Shown here: positions 1-7,709 of the stretch, piece after piece
Layout: every line of letters begins with the position of its first letter
How positions within the stretch are numbered: position 1 is the first letter of the stretch
Assembly (NCBI GenBank): GCA_934486825.1
Contig: CAKSQF010000018.1
Coordinates: 1-43,888, forward strand
DNA from: an uncultured Eubacteriales bacterium
Lineage (GTDB): Bacteria; Bacillota; Clostridia; Oscillospirales; CAG-272
Direction: 5' to 3'
Length of the DNA stretch: 43,888 nucleotides
Position numbers and translations under genes: made by a program
The notes under the pieces: model-generated
Database searches by the model: none
What the model saw: only the letters and a program-made list of their open reading frames with translations
Told to the model about the DNA's origin: nothing

Positions 1-48
1 CCACAGCATCTAAACAATTATACCATAGTTCTTGGAGAGGAACTCTAA
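1..48 (+). CDS. possible 3' end of an upstream gene (partial)
   Basis: Frame 1 is open from the window edge to a TAA at 46-48 and would encode a 15-residue C-terminus ending in TIVLGEEL. The stop lies 34 bases before the rpe start, which suits an upstream operon partner. rpe often follows rsgA or a Ser/Thr kinase gene in Bacillota, but 15 residues are too few to identify a family. An open frame this short could be chance. Confidence 0.3.
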   Translation, partial: PQHLNNYTIVLGEEL

Positions 49-82
49 AAACTACTATATTTATTATACGAGGAGAACAAAG

Positions 83-733
83 ATGAACAGCAAAAAATTA
101 GTCGCGCCTTCAATACTTTCGGCTGACTTTTCAAAACTCGGAGAAGAAATATCGGCTATCGGATCCGCGGGTGCCGATTGGGTACACATTGATGTAATGG
201 ACGGAGCTTTCGTACCGAACATCTCCTTCGGAGCGCCTGTTTACAGGTGCATAAGAAAAACCACCGGGCTGTTCTTCGATGTTCATCTGATGATAAACGA
301 ACCGATAAGATACATATCCGATTTTGCAGCTGCCGGTGCCGATCTGATCTGTTTTCATTTTGAAGCAACCGAAAAACTCATCGAAACCATCGATGCGGTA
401 AAAGCCTGCGGCAAAAAGGTCGGGCTTGCGATAAAGCCGTCAACCGCTCCGGAAGCGGTCGAAAAATATCTTCCTCTCATAGACATGTTGCTTATCATGT
501 CGGTTGAGCCGGGCTTCGGCGGTCAGAAGTTCATGCCGGACGCGCTTGAGAAATCGAAGCGCGTTGCAAAAATGCGCGAGGAGAAGAAGCTCGGCTTTTA
601 CATTGAGATGGACGGCGGCATCTCCGAACAAAACATTTCGCAGATCCGCGCAGCCGGCGTTGATGTTGCGGTTGCCGGGTCTTCCGTCTTCGGGAAAGAA
701 AACTATGCCGAAGCAATTGCGAAGCTCAGATAA
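83..733 (+). CDS. rpe: Ribulose-phosphate 3-epimerase
   Basis: This enzyme interconverts D-ribulose 5-phosphate and D-xylulose 5-phosphate in the pentose phosphate pathway, in the cytoplasm. The 216-residue TIM barrel is of normal family length. The metal ligands expected for the family are visible at H35 and D37 (VHIDVMDG), H68 (DVHLMI) and D177 (EMDGGI), and the phosphate-binding loop VEPGFGGQKF follows the middle of the chain. The reading frame extends upstream to 32, but ATG at 83 is preferred: it has AGGAG at 71-75 and gives the family N-terminus KLVAPSILSADF. A bidirectional terminator follows and separates it from convergent ftsH. The identification is firm. Confidence 0.97.
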   Translation: MNSKKLVAPSILSADFSKLGEEISAIGSAGADWVHIDVMDGAFVPNISFGAPVYRCIRKTTGLFFDVHLMINEPIRYISDFAAAGADLICFHFEATEKLIETIDAVKACGKKVGLAIKPSTAPEAVEKYLPLIDMLLIMSVEPGFGGQKFMPDALEKSKRVAKMREEKKLGFYIEMDGGISEQNISQIRAAGVDVAVAGSSVFGKENYAEAIAKLR

Positions 734-746
734 AAGGACAGCAAAA

Positions 747-782
747 ACACAGATCGGACCGATTTCACGATCCGATCTGTGT
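747..782. terminator. Bidirectional intrinsic terminator between rpe and ftsH
   Basis: A perfect 12-bp stem (747-758 with 771-782, ACACAGATCGGA and its complement) encloses a 12-base loop. T-runs lie on both sides (TTTTTTT after it on the plus strand, TTTTT on the minus strand), so it can end both convergent transcripts. Confidence 0.9.
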
Positions 783-787
783 TTTTT

Positions 788-2611
788 TCAGTTATTACCG
801 ACGAGTATCCTCATGAATTCATCGCCGGTTATTGTTTCTTTCTCATACAGATAATGTGCAAGCTCGTCAAGCTTTGTGCGGTTTTCCTTCAGGATACCGA
901 TCGCTTTTTCGTGCGATGCCTTTACGAGCGCGACCACCTGATCGTCGATCGCGGTCTGTGTCTCGGGCGAGCATGCGAGAGACGCATCTCCGCCGAGATA
1001 CTGATTTGTCACCGTTTCAAGCGCAACCATTCCGAAATTATCGCTCATTCCGTACTGCGTAATCATTGCTCTTGCAAGCTTTGTTGCCTGTTCTATATCG
1101 TTTGATGCTCCTGTTGTGACTATATTGCAGGCAACCTCTTCTGCGGCGCGTCCGCCTGTCAGAGTAACGATCTTATTTGCTATCTCTTCCTTACTCATAA
1201 GATAGTGATTACCCTCTTCGACCTGCATCGTGTAGCCGAGGGCTCCCGATGTACGGGGAATAATCGTGATCTTCTGGACCGGGGCGGAATTCGACTGCTT
1301 TGCCGCAACAAGTGCGTGTCCTATTTCATGATATGCAACAATCATCTTTTCCTTATCGGTGAGTATTGCATTCTTTTTCTGGTAACCCGCGATAACGACC
1401 TCGATACTCTCTTCAAGGTCATCCTCGGTCACCTCGTTTCTGTTATTTCTTACCGCACGGAGTGCCGCCTCGTTGACGATATTCGCAAGCTCCGCGCCCG
1501 ATGCACCGGATGCCATACGCGCGATGCGTTCAAAATCTATATTCTGTGCAAGCTTTACCTTCTTTGCATGAACGCGGAGGATAGCTTCCCTACCCTTGAG
1601 GTCGGGCAATTCGACAGGCACACGGCGGTCGAATCTGCCGGGACGTGTGAGCGCCGGGTCGAGCGTTTCCGGACGATTGGTTGCGGCAAGAATAATTACT
1701 CCGGTATTTCCGCCGAAGCCGTCCATTTCGGTCAGAAGCTGATTGAGCGTCTGCTCACGTTCATCATTTCCGCCGCCGAGTCTTCCGTCACGCTTTTGCC
1801 CTATTGCATCTATCTCGTCTATAAACACGATACAAGGTGCCTTCTCCTTTGCCTGTCTGAACAGATCGCGCACCTTTGACGCTCCCATACCGACAAACAT
1901 TTCAACAAATTCGGATCCCGAAATTGAGAAAAACGGCACGTTTGCCTCGCCTGCGACCGCCTTTGCAAGCATCGTTTTACCCGTGCCGGGAGGTCCGACG
2001 AGCAGGACTCCCTTCGGCATTGATGCGCCTATTGTTTCATACTTTTTCGGGTCGTGCAGGTATTCCACTATCTCGGCGAGATTTTCCTTTGCCTCATCCT
2101 CGCCTGCCACATCCGAAAACTTAATTCCGTCAGACGATTTGACATAGACCCTTGCATTGCTCTTCCCCATATTGAACATCATGGACGAGCCTCCGCCGGA
2201 TGCCTTATCCATCATCTTTTTGGAAAGAAGCTGACCTATTGCAAAGAAGATTGCTATCGGCAGTATCCATGAAATAAGGAAGCTGAGAAGCGGCGACATC
2301 TGCTCGACTATCTCGCTTGAAAATTTAGCGCCCGACTGTGTAAGTCTGTTCACAAGGTCGGGGTCATCCATTTTACCGGTCTTATAAACGGTTTTCCCGT
2401 CTTTATCGGTAAAAAGGATACGGTTTTCCTGTACCTGAACCTCGCCGATTTCCTGCTTTTCCGCCATTGAAATAAAGGTACCGTAATCAACCTCTTTTAT
2501 TCTCATCTGCTGAAGCGACGGGGTGACGAGCAAATTGATAAAAAGTATCACCGCAAGCACTATCGCATAATAAAAAATCAACGGTTTTTTCGGTTTTTTG
2601 ACTTCATTCAT
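788..2611 (-). CDS. ftsH: ATP-dependent zinc metalloprotease FtsH
   Basis: Membrane-anchored AAA+ protease that extracts and degrades misfolded membrane proteins and some short-lived regulators. The 607-residue chain has membrane segments at about 11-30 and 108-128 flanking a short extracytoplasmic domain. Walker A GPPGTGKT is at 206-213, Walker B IVFIDEIDAI at 261-270, the second region of homology with its arginines at about 308-330, and the zinc motif HEIGH at 428-432, with D505 as likely third ligand. ATG at 2611 is preceded by AGAGGTG. It lies 16 bases downstream of prsW and is probably co-transcribed with it. The C-terminal tail after the protease domain is short. The identification is firm. 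Confidence 0.98.
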   Translation of the reverse strand: MNEVKKPKKPLIFYYAIVLAVILFINLLVTPSLQQMRIKEVDYGTFISMAEKQEIGEVQVQENRILFTDKDGKTVYKTGKMDDPDLVNRLTQSGAKFSSEIVEQMSPLLSFLISWILPIAIFFAIGQLLSKKMMDKASGGGSSMMFNMGKSNARVYVKSSDGIKFSDVAGEDEAKENLAEIVEYLHDPKKYETIGASMPKGVLLVGPPGTGKTMLAKAVAGEANVPFFSISGSEFVEMFVGMGASKVRDLFRQAKEKAPCIVFIDEIDAIGQKRDGRLGGGNDEREQTLNQLLTEMDGFGGNTGVIILAATNRPETLDPALTRPGRFDRRVPVELPDLKGREAILRVHAKKVKLAQNIDFERIARMASGASGAELANIVNEAALRAVRNNRNEVTEDDLEESIEVVIAGYQKKNAILTDKEKMIVAYHEIGHALVAAKQSNSAPVQKITIIPRTSGALGYTMQVEEGNHYLMSKEEIANKIVTLTGGRAAEEVACNIVTTGASNDIEQATKLARAMITQYGMSDNFGMVALETVTNQYLGGDASLACSPETQTAIDDQVVALVKASHEKAIGILKENRTKLDELAHYLYEKETITGDEFMRILVGNN

Positions 2612-2627
2612 TACATTTCACCTCTTT

Positions 2628-3356
2628 TTAGTTATAATTATTTCCGATATACTTATCGTTTTTAGACAGCCTTCTGACAAGCAAAAAGGTTACAAGGAAC
2701 ATTGCCGCTATAAAAACTGTGAACACCCATGCGTATCTGTCATCATCGATCGAAGCGGCAAAATCATAGAAGCCGTGAAGTATGACGGGTGCCGCAAAAG
2801 AAAGAAGTCCGAACAGGCGGCTTTCGGTTTTACGGCCGCAGCTTTCGCACCTCTTTGCAAAGCCGTAGAAGGCTCCCATGAAAACGCCGAAGCAGGCGTG
2901 ACCCGGCACGGCGGTCACCGCACGGAGCAAAGCGGTTCCGAAGCCATACATTATGACATAGTCTATATTCTCCCACAGTGCAAAGCCGAGAGAGACGAAC
3001 ACAGCGTAGACAACACCGTCAAACTGACAATTGAAGGCGGGACTTTTCCATGTACGCATACGGAGAAGCATATATTTGAAGCCCTCTTCGGAGCATGCAA
3101 CAACCACAAAATAGAGCAGAACGCGGTAGAGTATATCATTATCTTTACAGTAAAGATCAAGAAGCTGCACGCCTATCCGTTCGGTATAAACGGCAAGGGC
3201 GGTTGCAAATATGCCTCTCATGATAAGCGACAGCAAAAGCATCGGCGGTTCCCTGTCAAGCTTATCGGCGCGGTAGACATAAACGAGAAGCACTATCGCA
3301 GGGATCACTGCCGCGGCGATCAATATCGGATTTGGTGCAAAAAGAAGCATAGTCAT
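2628..3356 (-). CDS. prsW: PrsW-family intramembrane metalloprotease
   Basis: A polytopic membrane protein of about 242 residues. In Bacillus, PrsW makes the first cut in the anti-sigma factor RsiW and so activates SigW; other family members have unknown substrates. The conserved elements are visible: the acidic pair E90-E91 in ACSEEGFKY, E129 in FALWENIDY and H153 in PGHACFG, all in or beside hydrophobic segments. After these comes CESCGRK, a short Cys pair. GTG at 3359 and ATG at 3350 are also possible starts; ATG at 3356 has AAAGG 8 bases upstream. It leads an operon with ftsH, so both genes serve membrane proteolysis. No anti-sigma factor or ECF sigma gene is present here, so its target is unknown. 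Confidence 0.88.
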   Translation of the reverse strand: MTMLLFAPNPILIAAAVIPAIVLLVYVYRADKLDREPPMLLLSLIMRGIFATALAVYTERIGVQLLDLYCKDNDILYRVLLYFVVVACSEEGFKYMLLRMRTWKSPAFNCQFDGVVYAVFVSLGFALWENIDYVIMYGFGTALLRAVTAVPGHACFGVFMGAFYGFAKRCESCGRKTESRLFGLLSFAAPVILHGFYDFAASIDDDRYAWVFTVFIAAMFLVTFLLVRRLSKNDKYIGNNYN

Positions 3357-3380
3357 CACTCCAACCTTTATTTTGACATT

Positions 3381-3408
3381 ATTCTACCCTTTTATTTCCC
3401 AAAATCAA
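3381..3408 (-). promoter_or_regulatory. Candidate promoter for prsW-ftsH
   Basis: On the minus strand a -35 of TTGATT (3403-3408) and a -10 of TAGAAT (3381-3386) are separated by 16 bases. The -10 lies about 25 bases before the prsW start, leaving a short leader. Confidence 0.55.
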
Positions 3409-3480
3409 CGGTCAAAAGCGGAATTATGTAGAAAAATGTAACACACGTCTTTTTTTGTCCGTCAGCCGGACATCTGCTTG

Positions 3481-4050
3481 TCACTTACCGGATATTCTGT
3501 CGGCATTCTCAAGTGCCAGCCTTGACGTTCCGTCCATGATAAGAGCAAACCGATCGATCATTGCGACCGGAACCTCTTTCATTCCGTCGGCTATCCATCT
3601 CACAAGCAAGCCCGACAGGGCGACCGAAGCATAATGGGTTATAAGTGTCATATCCGAATCGGATATGACAAGTCCGTCAGCATTTTTCTTTATCAGCGGA
3701 GGAAGATATTCAAGACACACATCATAAAACAGGTTTGACATTTTTTCATATCCCAGCGATTTGAAAACATGCAGAGTAACCTTTCTGTTTTCGTACATAT
3801 AGTTTGAAATCGATTTCAATATATCAAACCATGTACTGCTCTCCGGCGGCATATCATTTTTAAGATCGTTGATCCGGTCGCGGAAGCTCTCTTCCGCAAG
3901 AGCATATATGTCCTGATAATAATAGTAAAAGGTCTTTCTGTTGATCCCGCAATCATCGACTATATCCTTGACCGTGATCTGACCGAGCGGCTTTTCGCCG
4001 AGAAATTTCATAAATGAGGCATATATTGCCTGCTTCGTGAATTTTGCCAT
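3481..4050 (-). CDS. TetR/AcrR-family transcriptional regulator
   Basis: A 189-residue DNA-binding regulator. The helix-turn-helix lies at about 25-46, ending in the typical recognition-helix sequence GINRKTFYYYYQD. The rest is an all-helical ligand or dimerisation domain resembling the DhaS-type C-terminal TetR family. ATG at 4050 (MAKFTKQ) is chosen over the ATG at 4056 because AGGAG sits 6 bases upstream of the former and touches the latter. It stands alone downstream of the kinase gene, and no adjacent efflux pump or catabolic gene points to its target or ligand. TetR proteins often control their own promoter; two CCGG half-sites lie just upstream. Confidence 0.9.
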   Translation of the reverse strand: MAKFTKQAIYASFMKFLGEKPLGQITVKDIVDDCGINRKTFYYYYQDIYALAEESFRDRINDLKNDMPPESSTWFDILKSISNYMYENRKVTLHVFKSLGYEKMSNLFYDVCLEYLPPLIKKNADGLVISDSDMTLITHYASVALSGLLVRWIADGMKEVPVAMIDRFALIMDGTSRLALENADRISGK

Positions 4051-4075
4051 ATACATCTCCTGTTCATTTGTCGCT

Positions 4076-4103
4076 TTTCAAACCGGTCCGTCCGGAGTGT
4101 CAA
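4076..4103 (-). promoter_or_regulatory. Weak candidate promoter/operator of the TetR gene
   Basis: The minus strand has TTGACA at 4098-4103 and a poor -10 (TTGAAA, 4076-4081) at 16-base spacing. The spacer contains CCGGTCCGTCCGG (4083-4095), two CCGG half-sites, a position where a TetR dimer could block polymerase. The -10 is far from consensus, so this is tentative. Confidence 0.3.
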
Positions 4104-4182
4104 AAGCCGAACACGCATCGTCTGAACGCCGAAAATCAACGGCGTGGCGGTGTGCGTTCGACTCATATCACTCTCTGTCGGT

Positions 4183-5640
4183 TTACTGACTCTGCTTTGC
4201 CGCCTTTTTCAGGGTAAAAACAAATTCGCAGTACTGTCCCCGTTTACTGTTTACGGTTATTGACTCATTATGTGCGTCAATTATTGTTTTGGCTATATAC
4301 ATACCGAGTCCGACTCCGGTCTTATCCCTTCCGCGGCTCTTATCACCCTTATAAAAGCGGTCGAAGATATGCGGAAGATCGTCGGGAGCGATTCCCTCTC
4401 CTTCGTTATATACCGAAACATATATCTTTTTATCGTTTTCTGTTATTTTAAGCGCGTATTTCCCGCCGTCCCTTGAAAATTTAACGGCATTATCGCATAT
4501 ATTATAAAGAATCTGATGTATAGCATCCTTATCCGCGATCACGTACTCACGTTCGTTATCACACTCAAAGCTTACGTCAAGTCCTTTTTGCTCTATCCTT
4601 GCCTCGAATGAGATAAGCACCTGCCGTGCCATTTCGCAGATATCGAAGGTCTGCATATTGAATTTACGCTCCCCCGCCTCTATGCGTGAAATATCAAGAA
4701 GCGACGAGACAAGCCGTGACAGCCGTCTGACTTCGGAAGCCACGATACTCAGATAGTAGGACTGCTTTTCGGGCGGAATTGCCCCGTCAAGTATACCGTC
4801 AATATAACCTGATATCGTCGTCATCGGTGTACGCAGGTCGTGCGATACGTTTGCGAGAAATGTACTGCGCGTTTCTTCTATTGTCGCAAGGCTTGACGCC
4901 ATATTGTTGAACGCCATGGCAAGCTCGGATATCTCGTTATCGCCGATCACGGGAACCCTGACATCAAAACGACCGGATGCAAATGATTTTGCGGCACGGC
5001 TCATTGCTCTTATCGGGCGCACGATACGCTCACTTATAAAGTAGCTTGCAATTATTGCGGCTATCATTACCCACATCGACGCCATAAGGATCATTCTGTT
5101 GAGTGATCCGACAACGCCCGCGGTATAGGACAGCGACGTACAGGCAAAGATCACGCACTCGGGGCTGACCGAATCGGGGAGCGGTATTGCATAGTTATAA
5201 TGCTTTTCGGGAAGAAGCCCTCCGAAATCGGAACCGTCGGCATCAAATCTGCTCACCAGATCGTCCGGTGACAGCTCTCCCGAACGGTCTCCTCTGACAT
5301 ATCCATCCGGCAGTGTACTGTCCGCATAGAGCAGACCCCCGTCCGGTGAAACGATTATCACGAACATATCCTTAGAATAGCGCGTTATTGCCGAAACCAT
5401 TTTATCGATGGTTGTCTGCTCTTTTCGCACAAATTCACCCATACTTCTGTACGAGCTTTCCGAATACGCGGATTTGAGCAGATAATCGACTGACTGCGCG
5501 ATACGTGACAGGTCTGCCTCGGTAGTCGCCTCGGAATGTGATTTGACTATGGTTCCGACTATCATCGCAAGAATCGAGAAGCTAACCAGAATTATTGCCA
5601 TAAAAGCGATCATATATCTGGCAAAAACGCTCTTGAACAT
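4183..5640 (-). CDS. Membrane sensor histidine kinase (HAMP-HisKA-HATPase)
   Basis: A 485-residue sensor kinase that should phosphorylate a response regulator. It has membrane segments at about 8-32 and 182-203 enclosing a roughly 150-residue extracytoplasmic sensor domain. HAMP follows at 203-256, then the phospho-acceptor H267 in NVSHDLRTP, the N box NICDNAVKFS near 380-389, and the glycine boxes NEGEG (about 412-416) and GVGLG (442-446). ATG at 5640 has AAGGAG 8 bases upstream. It lies 20 bases downstream of ychF, so it is probably transcribed with it. The only regulator in the window, at 6977, is divergent on the far side of ychF and is the likely partner. The domain plan resembles PhoR/ResE-type kinases; the stimulus cannot be read from sequence. 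Confidence 0.94.
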   Translation of the reverse strand: MFKSVFARYMIAFMAIILVSFSILAMIVGTIVKSHSEATTEADLSRIAQSVDYLLKSAYSESSYRSMGEFVRKEQTTIDKMVSAITRYSKDMFVIIVSPDGGLLYADSTLPDGYVRGDRSGELSPDDLVSRFDADGSDFGGLLPEKHYNYAIPLPDSVSPECVIFACTSLSYTAGVVGSLNRMILMASMWVMIAAIIASYFISERIVRPIRAMSRAAKSFASGRFDVRVPVIGDNEISELAMAFNNMASSLATIEETRSTFLANVSHDLRTPMTTISGYIDGILDGAIPPEKQSYYLSIVASEVRRLSRLVSSLLDISRIEAGERKFNMQTFDICEMARQVLISFEARIEQKGLDVSFECDNEREYVIADKDAIHQILYNICDNAVKFSRDGGKYALKITENDKKIYVSVYNEGEGIAPDDLPHIFDRFYKGDKSRGRDKTGVGLGMYIAKTIIDAHNESITVNSKRGQYCEFVFTLKKAAKQSQ

Positions 5641-5660
5641 TCAAAAACTCCTTTTCAGCA

Positions 5661-6755
5661 TCAGACATTGAATCTGAAGAGTACAACGTCTCCGTCCTGC
5701 ATGACATAATCCTTTCCTTCGCTTCTGTAAAGTCCCTTTTCCTTCGCTGCCGCTATTGAGCCGCACGCCTTCAGGTCTTCGTAGGAAACTATTTCGGCAC
5801 GTATGAAGCCGCGTTCAAAATCGGTATGGATTTTACCGGCAGCCTGCGGTGCCTTGGTGCCGCGCTTTATCGTCCATGCGCGGACCTCCTGGACTCCCGC
5901 CGTGAGGAAGGATATAAGTCCCATGAGATGATAGCTTGCCTTCACGAGCTTATCAAGTCCGCTTTCCTTTATTCCGAGATCCGCAAGGAAAAGTGCCTTT
6001 TCATCGTCGTCAAGCTCTGCTATTTCCGCCTCGGCTCCGGCACAGATCGGCACGATTTCGGCGTTCTCCGACTTTGCAAATTCCGCAAGCTTTTTATAGC
6101 CTTCATTTTTCTCATATCCGCCTGCGACCTCGTCTTCACCGATGTTTGCCGCATAAATGACCGGCTTCATCGTCAGGAGAGAAACATCGCTCATTATTTT
6201 CATCTCATCGGCGGTATAATCAAGCGATCTTGCCGATTTTCCTTCGCTGAGTGCCGCGTGGACACGCTTGAGAAGCTCCAGCTCCTCCGCATATTTCTTA
6301 TCTCCGCGAAGAAGCTTTGTGGTTTTATCGATACGTCTCTCAAGCGTCTCAATATCGGCAAATATCAGTTCGAGATTGATCGTTTCGACATCGCGTATCG
6401 GGTTCACCGAGCCGTCAACATGAATTATATTCGCGTTTTCGAAGCAACGCACGACATGAACGATCGCATCCACCTCTCTTATATGACCGAGAAATTTATT
6501 TCCGAGTCCTTCCCCGCGGGAGGCGCCCTTGACAAGGCCTGCGATATCGACAAATTCGATCACCGCAGGGGTATATTTTTCCGCGTGATAAAGCTCATTG
6601 AGCCAGTCAAGTCTTTCATCCGGCACGGGAACCACGCCGACATTCGGCTCTATTGTACAGAACGGGTAATTTGCCGATTCGGCACCCGCGTTCGTTATTG
6701 CATTGAAAAGTGTGCTCTTCCCTACATTGGGAAGTCCGACTATACCGAGTTTCAT
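5661..6755 (-). CDS. ychF: Redox-regulated ATPase YchF (OLA1/Obg-like)
   Basis: A 364-residue translation-associated P-loop ATPase of the TRAFAC/Obg-like group, known in E. coli to bind ribosomes. The G1 loop GLPNVGKST is at 7-15 and the Walker B region is DIAGLVKGASRGEGLGNKF. The base-specificity motif is NIGE rather than NKxD, which fits the ATP rather than GTP preference of this family. A C-terminal TGS domain ends the chain (FLTAGVQEVRAW, IHTDFERGFIRAE, VMQDGDVVLFRFNV). The frame opens further upstream, but an ATG at 6788 would lie at or before the promoter's start point; ATG at 6755 gives the normal family N-terminus. It heads a transcript that continues into the sensor kinase gene. Confidence 0.97.
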   Translation of the reverse strand: MKLGIVGLPNVGKSTLFNAITNAGAESANYPFCTIEPNVGVVPVPDERLDWLNELYHAEKYTPAVIEFVDIAGLVKGASRGEGLGNKFLGHIREVDAIVHVVRCFENANIIHVDGSVNPIRDVETINLELIFADIETLERRIDKTTKLLRGDKKYAEELELLKRVHAALSEGKSARSLDYTADEMKIMSDVSLLTMKPVIYAANIGEDEVAGGYEKNEGYKKLAEFAKSENAEIVPICAGAEAEIAELDDDEKALFLADLGIKESGLDKLVKASYHLMGLISFLTAGVQEVRAWTIKRGTKAPQAAGKIHTDFERGFIRAEIVSYEDLKACGSIAAAKEKGLYRSEGKDYVMQDGDVVLFRFNV

Positions 6756-6791
6756 CTTTAATGTAACCTTCTCCTGTTTTTTCTTCATTGT

Positions 6792-6820
6792 ATTATAATA
6801 TATTTTTTTCTCACTTGCAA
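6792..6820 (-). promoter_or_regulatory. Promoter of ychF
   Basis: On the minus strand TTGCAA (6815-6820) and TATAAT (6792-6797) are separated by 17 bases. Transcription would begin near 6785, about 30 bases before the chosen ychF ATG, which supports the shorter start. Confidence 0.8.
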
Positions 6821-6866
6821 GCGGTTTTGTTCTTTTTTATGCTCTTTATAAAAAAATCACACAAAA

Positions 6867-6888
6867 TTCATAATATCTTCACCATATC
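6867..6888 (+). repeat. Tandem 11-bp direct repeats upstream of the response regulator
   Basis: Two adjacent 11-mers, TTCATAATATC (6867-6877) and TTCACCATATC (6878-6888), differ at two positions. A third partial copy, TTCATTATC, follows at 6892-6900. Eleven-base spacing of direct repeats is how OmpR/PhoB-type dimers bind DNA. They lie just upstream of the TATAAT at 6904, over the place where a -35 box would be, which suggests autoregulation by the downstream regulator. Confidence 0.55.
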
Positions 6889-6903
6889 ACCTTCATTATC
6901 GTC

Positions 6904-6909
6904 TATAAT
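6904..6909 (+). promoter_or_regulatory. -10 box of the response regulator gene
   Basis: A perfect TATAAT occurs 67 bases before the gene. No recognisable -35 sits 16-18 bases upstream; the tandem 11-bp repeats occupy that place instead, as at activator-dependent promoters. Confidence 0.55.
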
Positions 6910-6976
6910 AAATATGAATTTAGATAACAATTTAACAAAGTTAATATTTTAACAAGCACAAAGGAGGAACACAGTT

Positions 6977-7666
6977 ATGGGAATAAAGCTTCTTGTCGTT
7001 GATGACGATGCAAACATCTGCGAAATGGTTAAAATTTATCTCGAAAAAGAGGGCTATGAAGTCAAGACCGCATCCGACGGTGTTGAGGGAGTCAGCTTTT
7101 TCAAAATGTACGAGCCGGATCTTGTACTTCTTGATATTATGCTCCCGAAGAAGGACGGATGGCAGGTATGCCGTGAAATCCGCGAAATATCCACAAAACC
7201 GATAATTATGGTCACCGCAAAGGGTGAAGTTTTCGACAAGGTCCTCGGACTTGAGCTCGGTGCAGACGACTTTATGGTCAAGCCGTTTGACATGAAGGAG
7301 CTGTCCGCAAGGATCAAGGCGGTACTCCGCAGATACAGCTCGCACGACACATCCGGAGACGACGAGGTCATCAAATTCGACAACATAGAGATCAGTCTTC
7401 AGAAATACGAGCTTAAACTTGCGGGAAAATCGGTGGACATTCCGCCGAAAGAGCTTGAACTGCTCTACTTTCTCGCCTCGAATTACAACCGCGTATTCAC
7501 GCGCGACCAGCTTCTTGACAAGGTCTGGGGATTTGATTATCTCGGTGATTCAAGAACGGTTGATGTACATGTAAAGCGTCTGCGCGAGAAGCTCGAAGGC
7601 GTTTCGAACAAGTGGGTTCTCAAAACCGTCTGGGGTGTCGGCTACAAATTCGAACTGCTTCAATAA
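6977..7666 (+). CDS. OmpR/PhoB-family response regulator
   Basis: A 229-residue two-domain regulator. The receiver domain (about 1-120) has the acidic pocket D9-D11, phospho-acceptor D53 in LVLLDIMLP, T80 and K102 in VKPFD. A winged-helix DNA-binding domain occupies about 130-229 and ends in the family signature around SRTVDVHVKRLREKL. ATG at 6977 has AAGGAGG upstream. The gene is transcribed alone, divergent from ychF and the sensor kinase, and is followed by a strong terminator. The kinase at 4183-5640 is its likely partner because no other two-component gene is nearby. Targets are unknown, but the tandem repeats at its own promoter suggest autoregulation. Confidence 0.96.
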   Translation: MGIKLLVVDDDANICEMVKIYLEKEGYEVKTASDGVEGVSFFKMYEPDLVLLDIMLPKKDGWQVCREIREISTKPIIMVTAKGEVFDKVLGLELGADDFMVKPFDMKELSARIKAVLRRYSSHDTSGDDEVIKFDNIEISLQKYELKLAGKSVDIPPKELELLYFLASNYNRVFTRDQLLDKVWGFDYLGDSRTVDVHVKRLREKLEGVSNKWVLKTVWGVGYKFELLQ

Positions 7667-7671
7667 TGTAA

Positions 7672-7708
7672 AACAAAAAACCGGGGGCAAAACCTCCGGT
7701 TTTTTGTT
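7672..7708. terminator. Bidirectional terminator between the regulator gene and livF
   Basis: A 16-bp stem (7672-7687 with 7693-7708, one G-T mismatch or wobble) encloses a 5-base loop; runs of A and T form its base, so it works as an intrinsic terminator on either strand for the two convergent genes. Confidence 0.88.
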
Positions 7709-7709
7709 T

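Noticed and set aside
2598..3431. A 277-codon plus-strand frame opposite prsW
   Set aside because: No start signals and Lys/His/Cys-rich antisense composition; prsW has family motifs, a promoter and a place in an operon.
3455..3480. Hairpin GTCCG/CGGAC after the TetR gene as a terminator
   Set aside because: The stem is only 5 bp and on the minus strand is followed by A rather than T, so it is not an intrinsic terminator in that direction; on the plus strand no T-run follows it.
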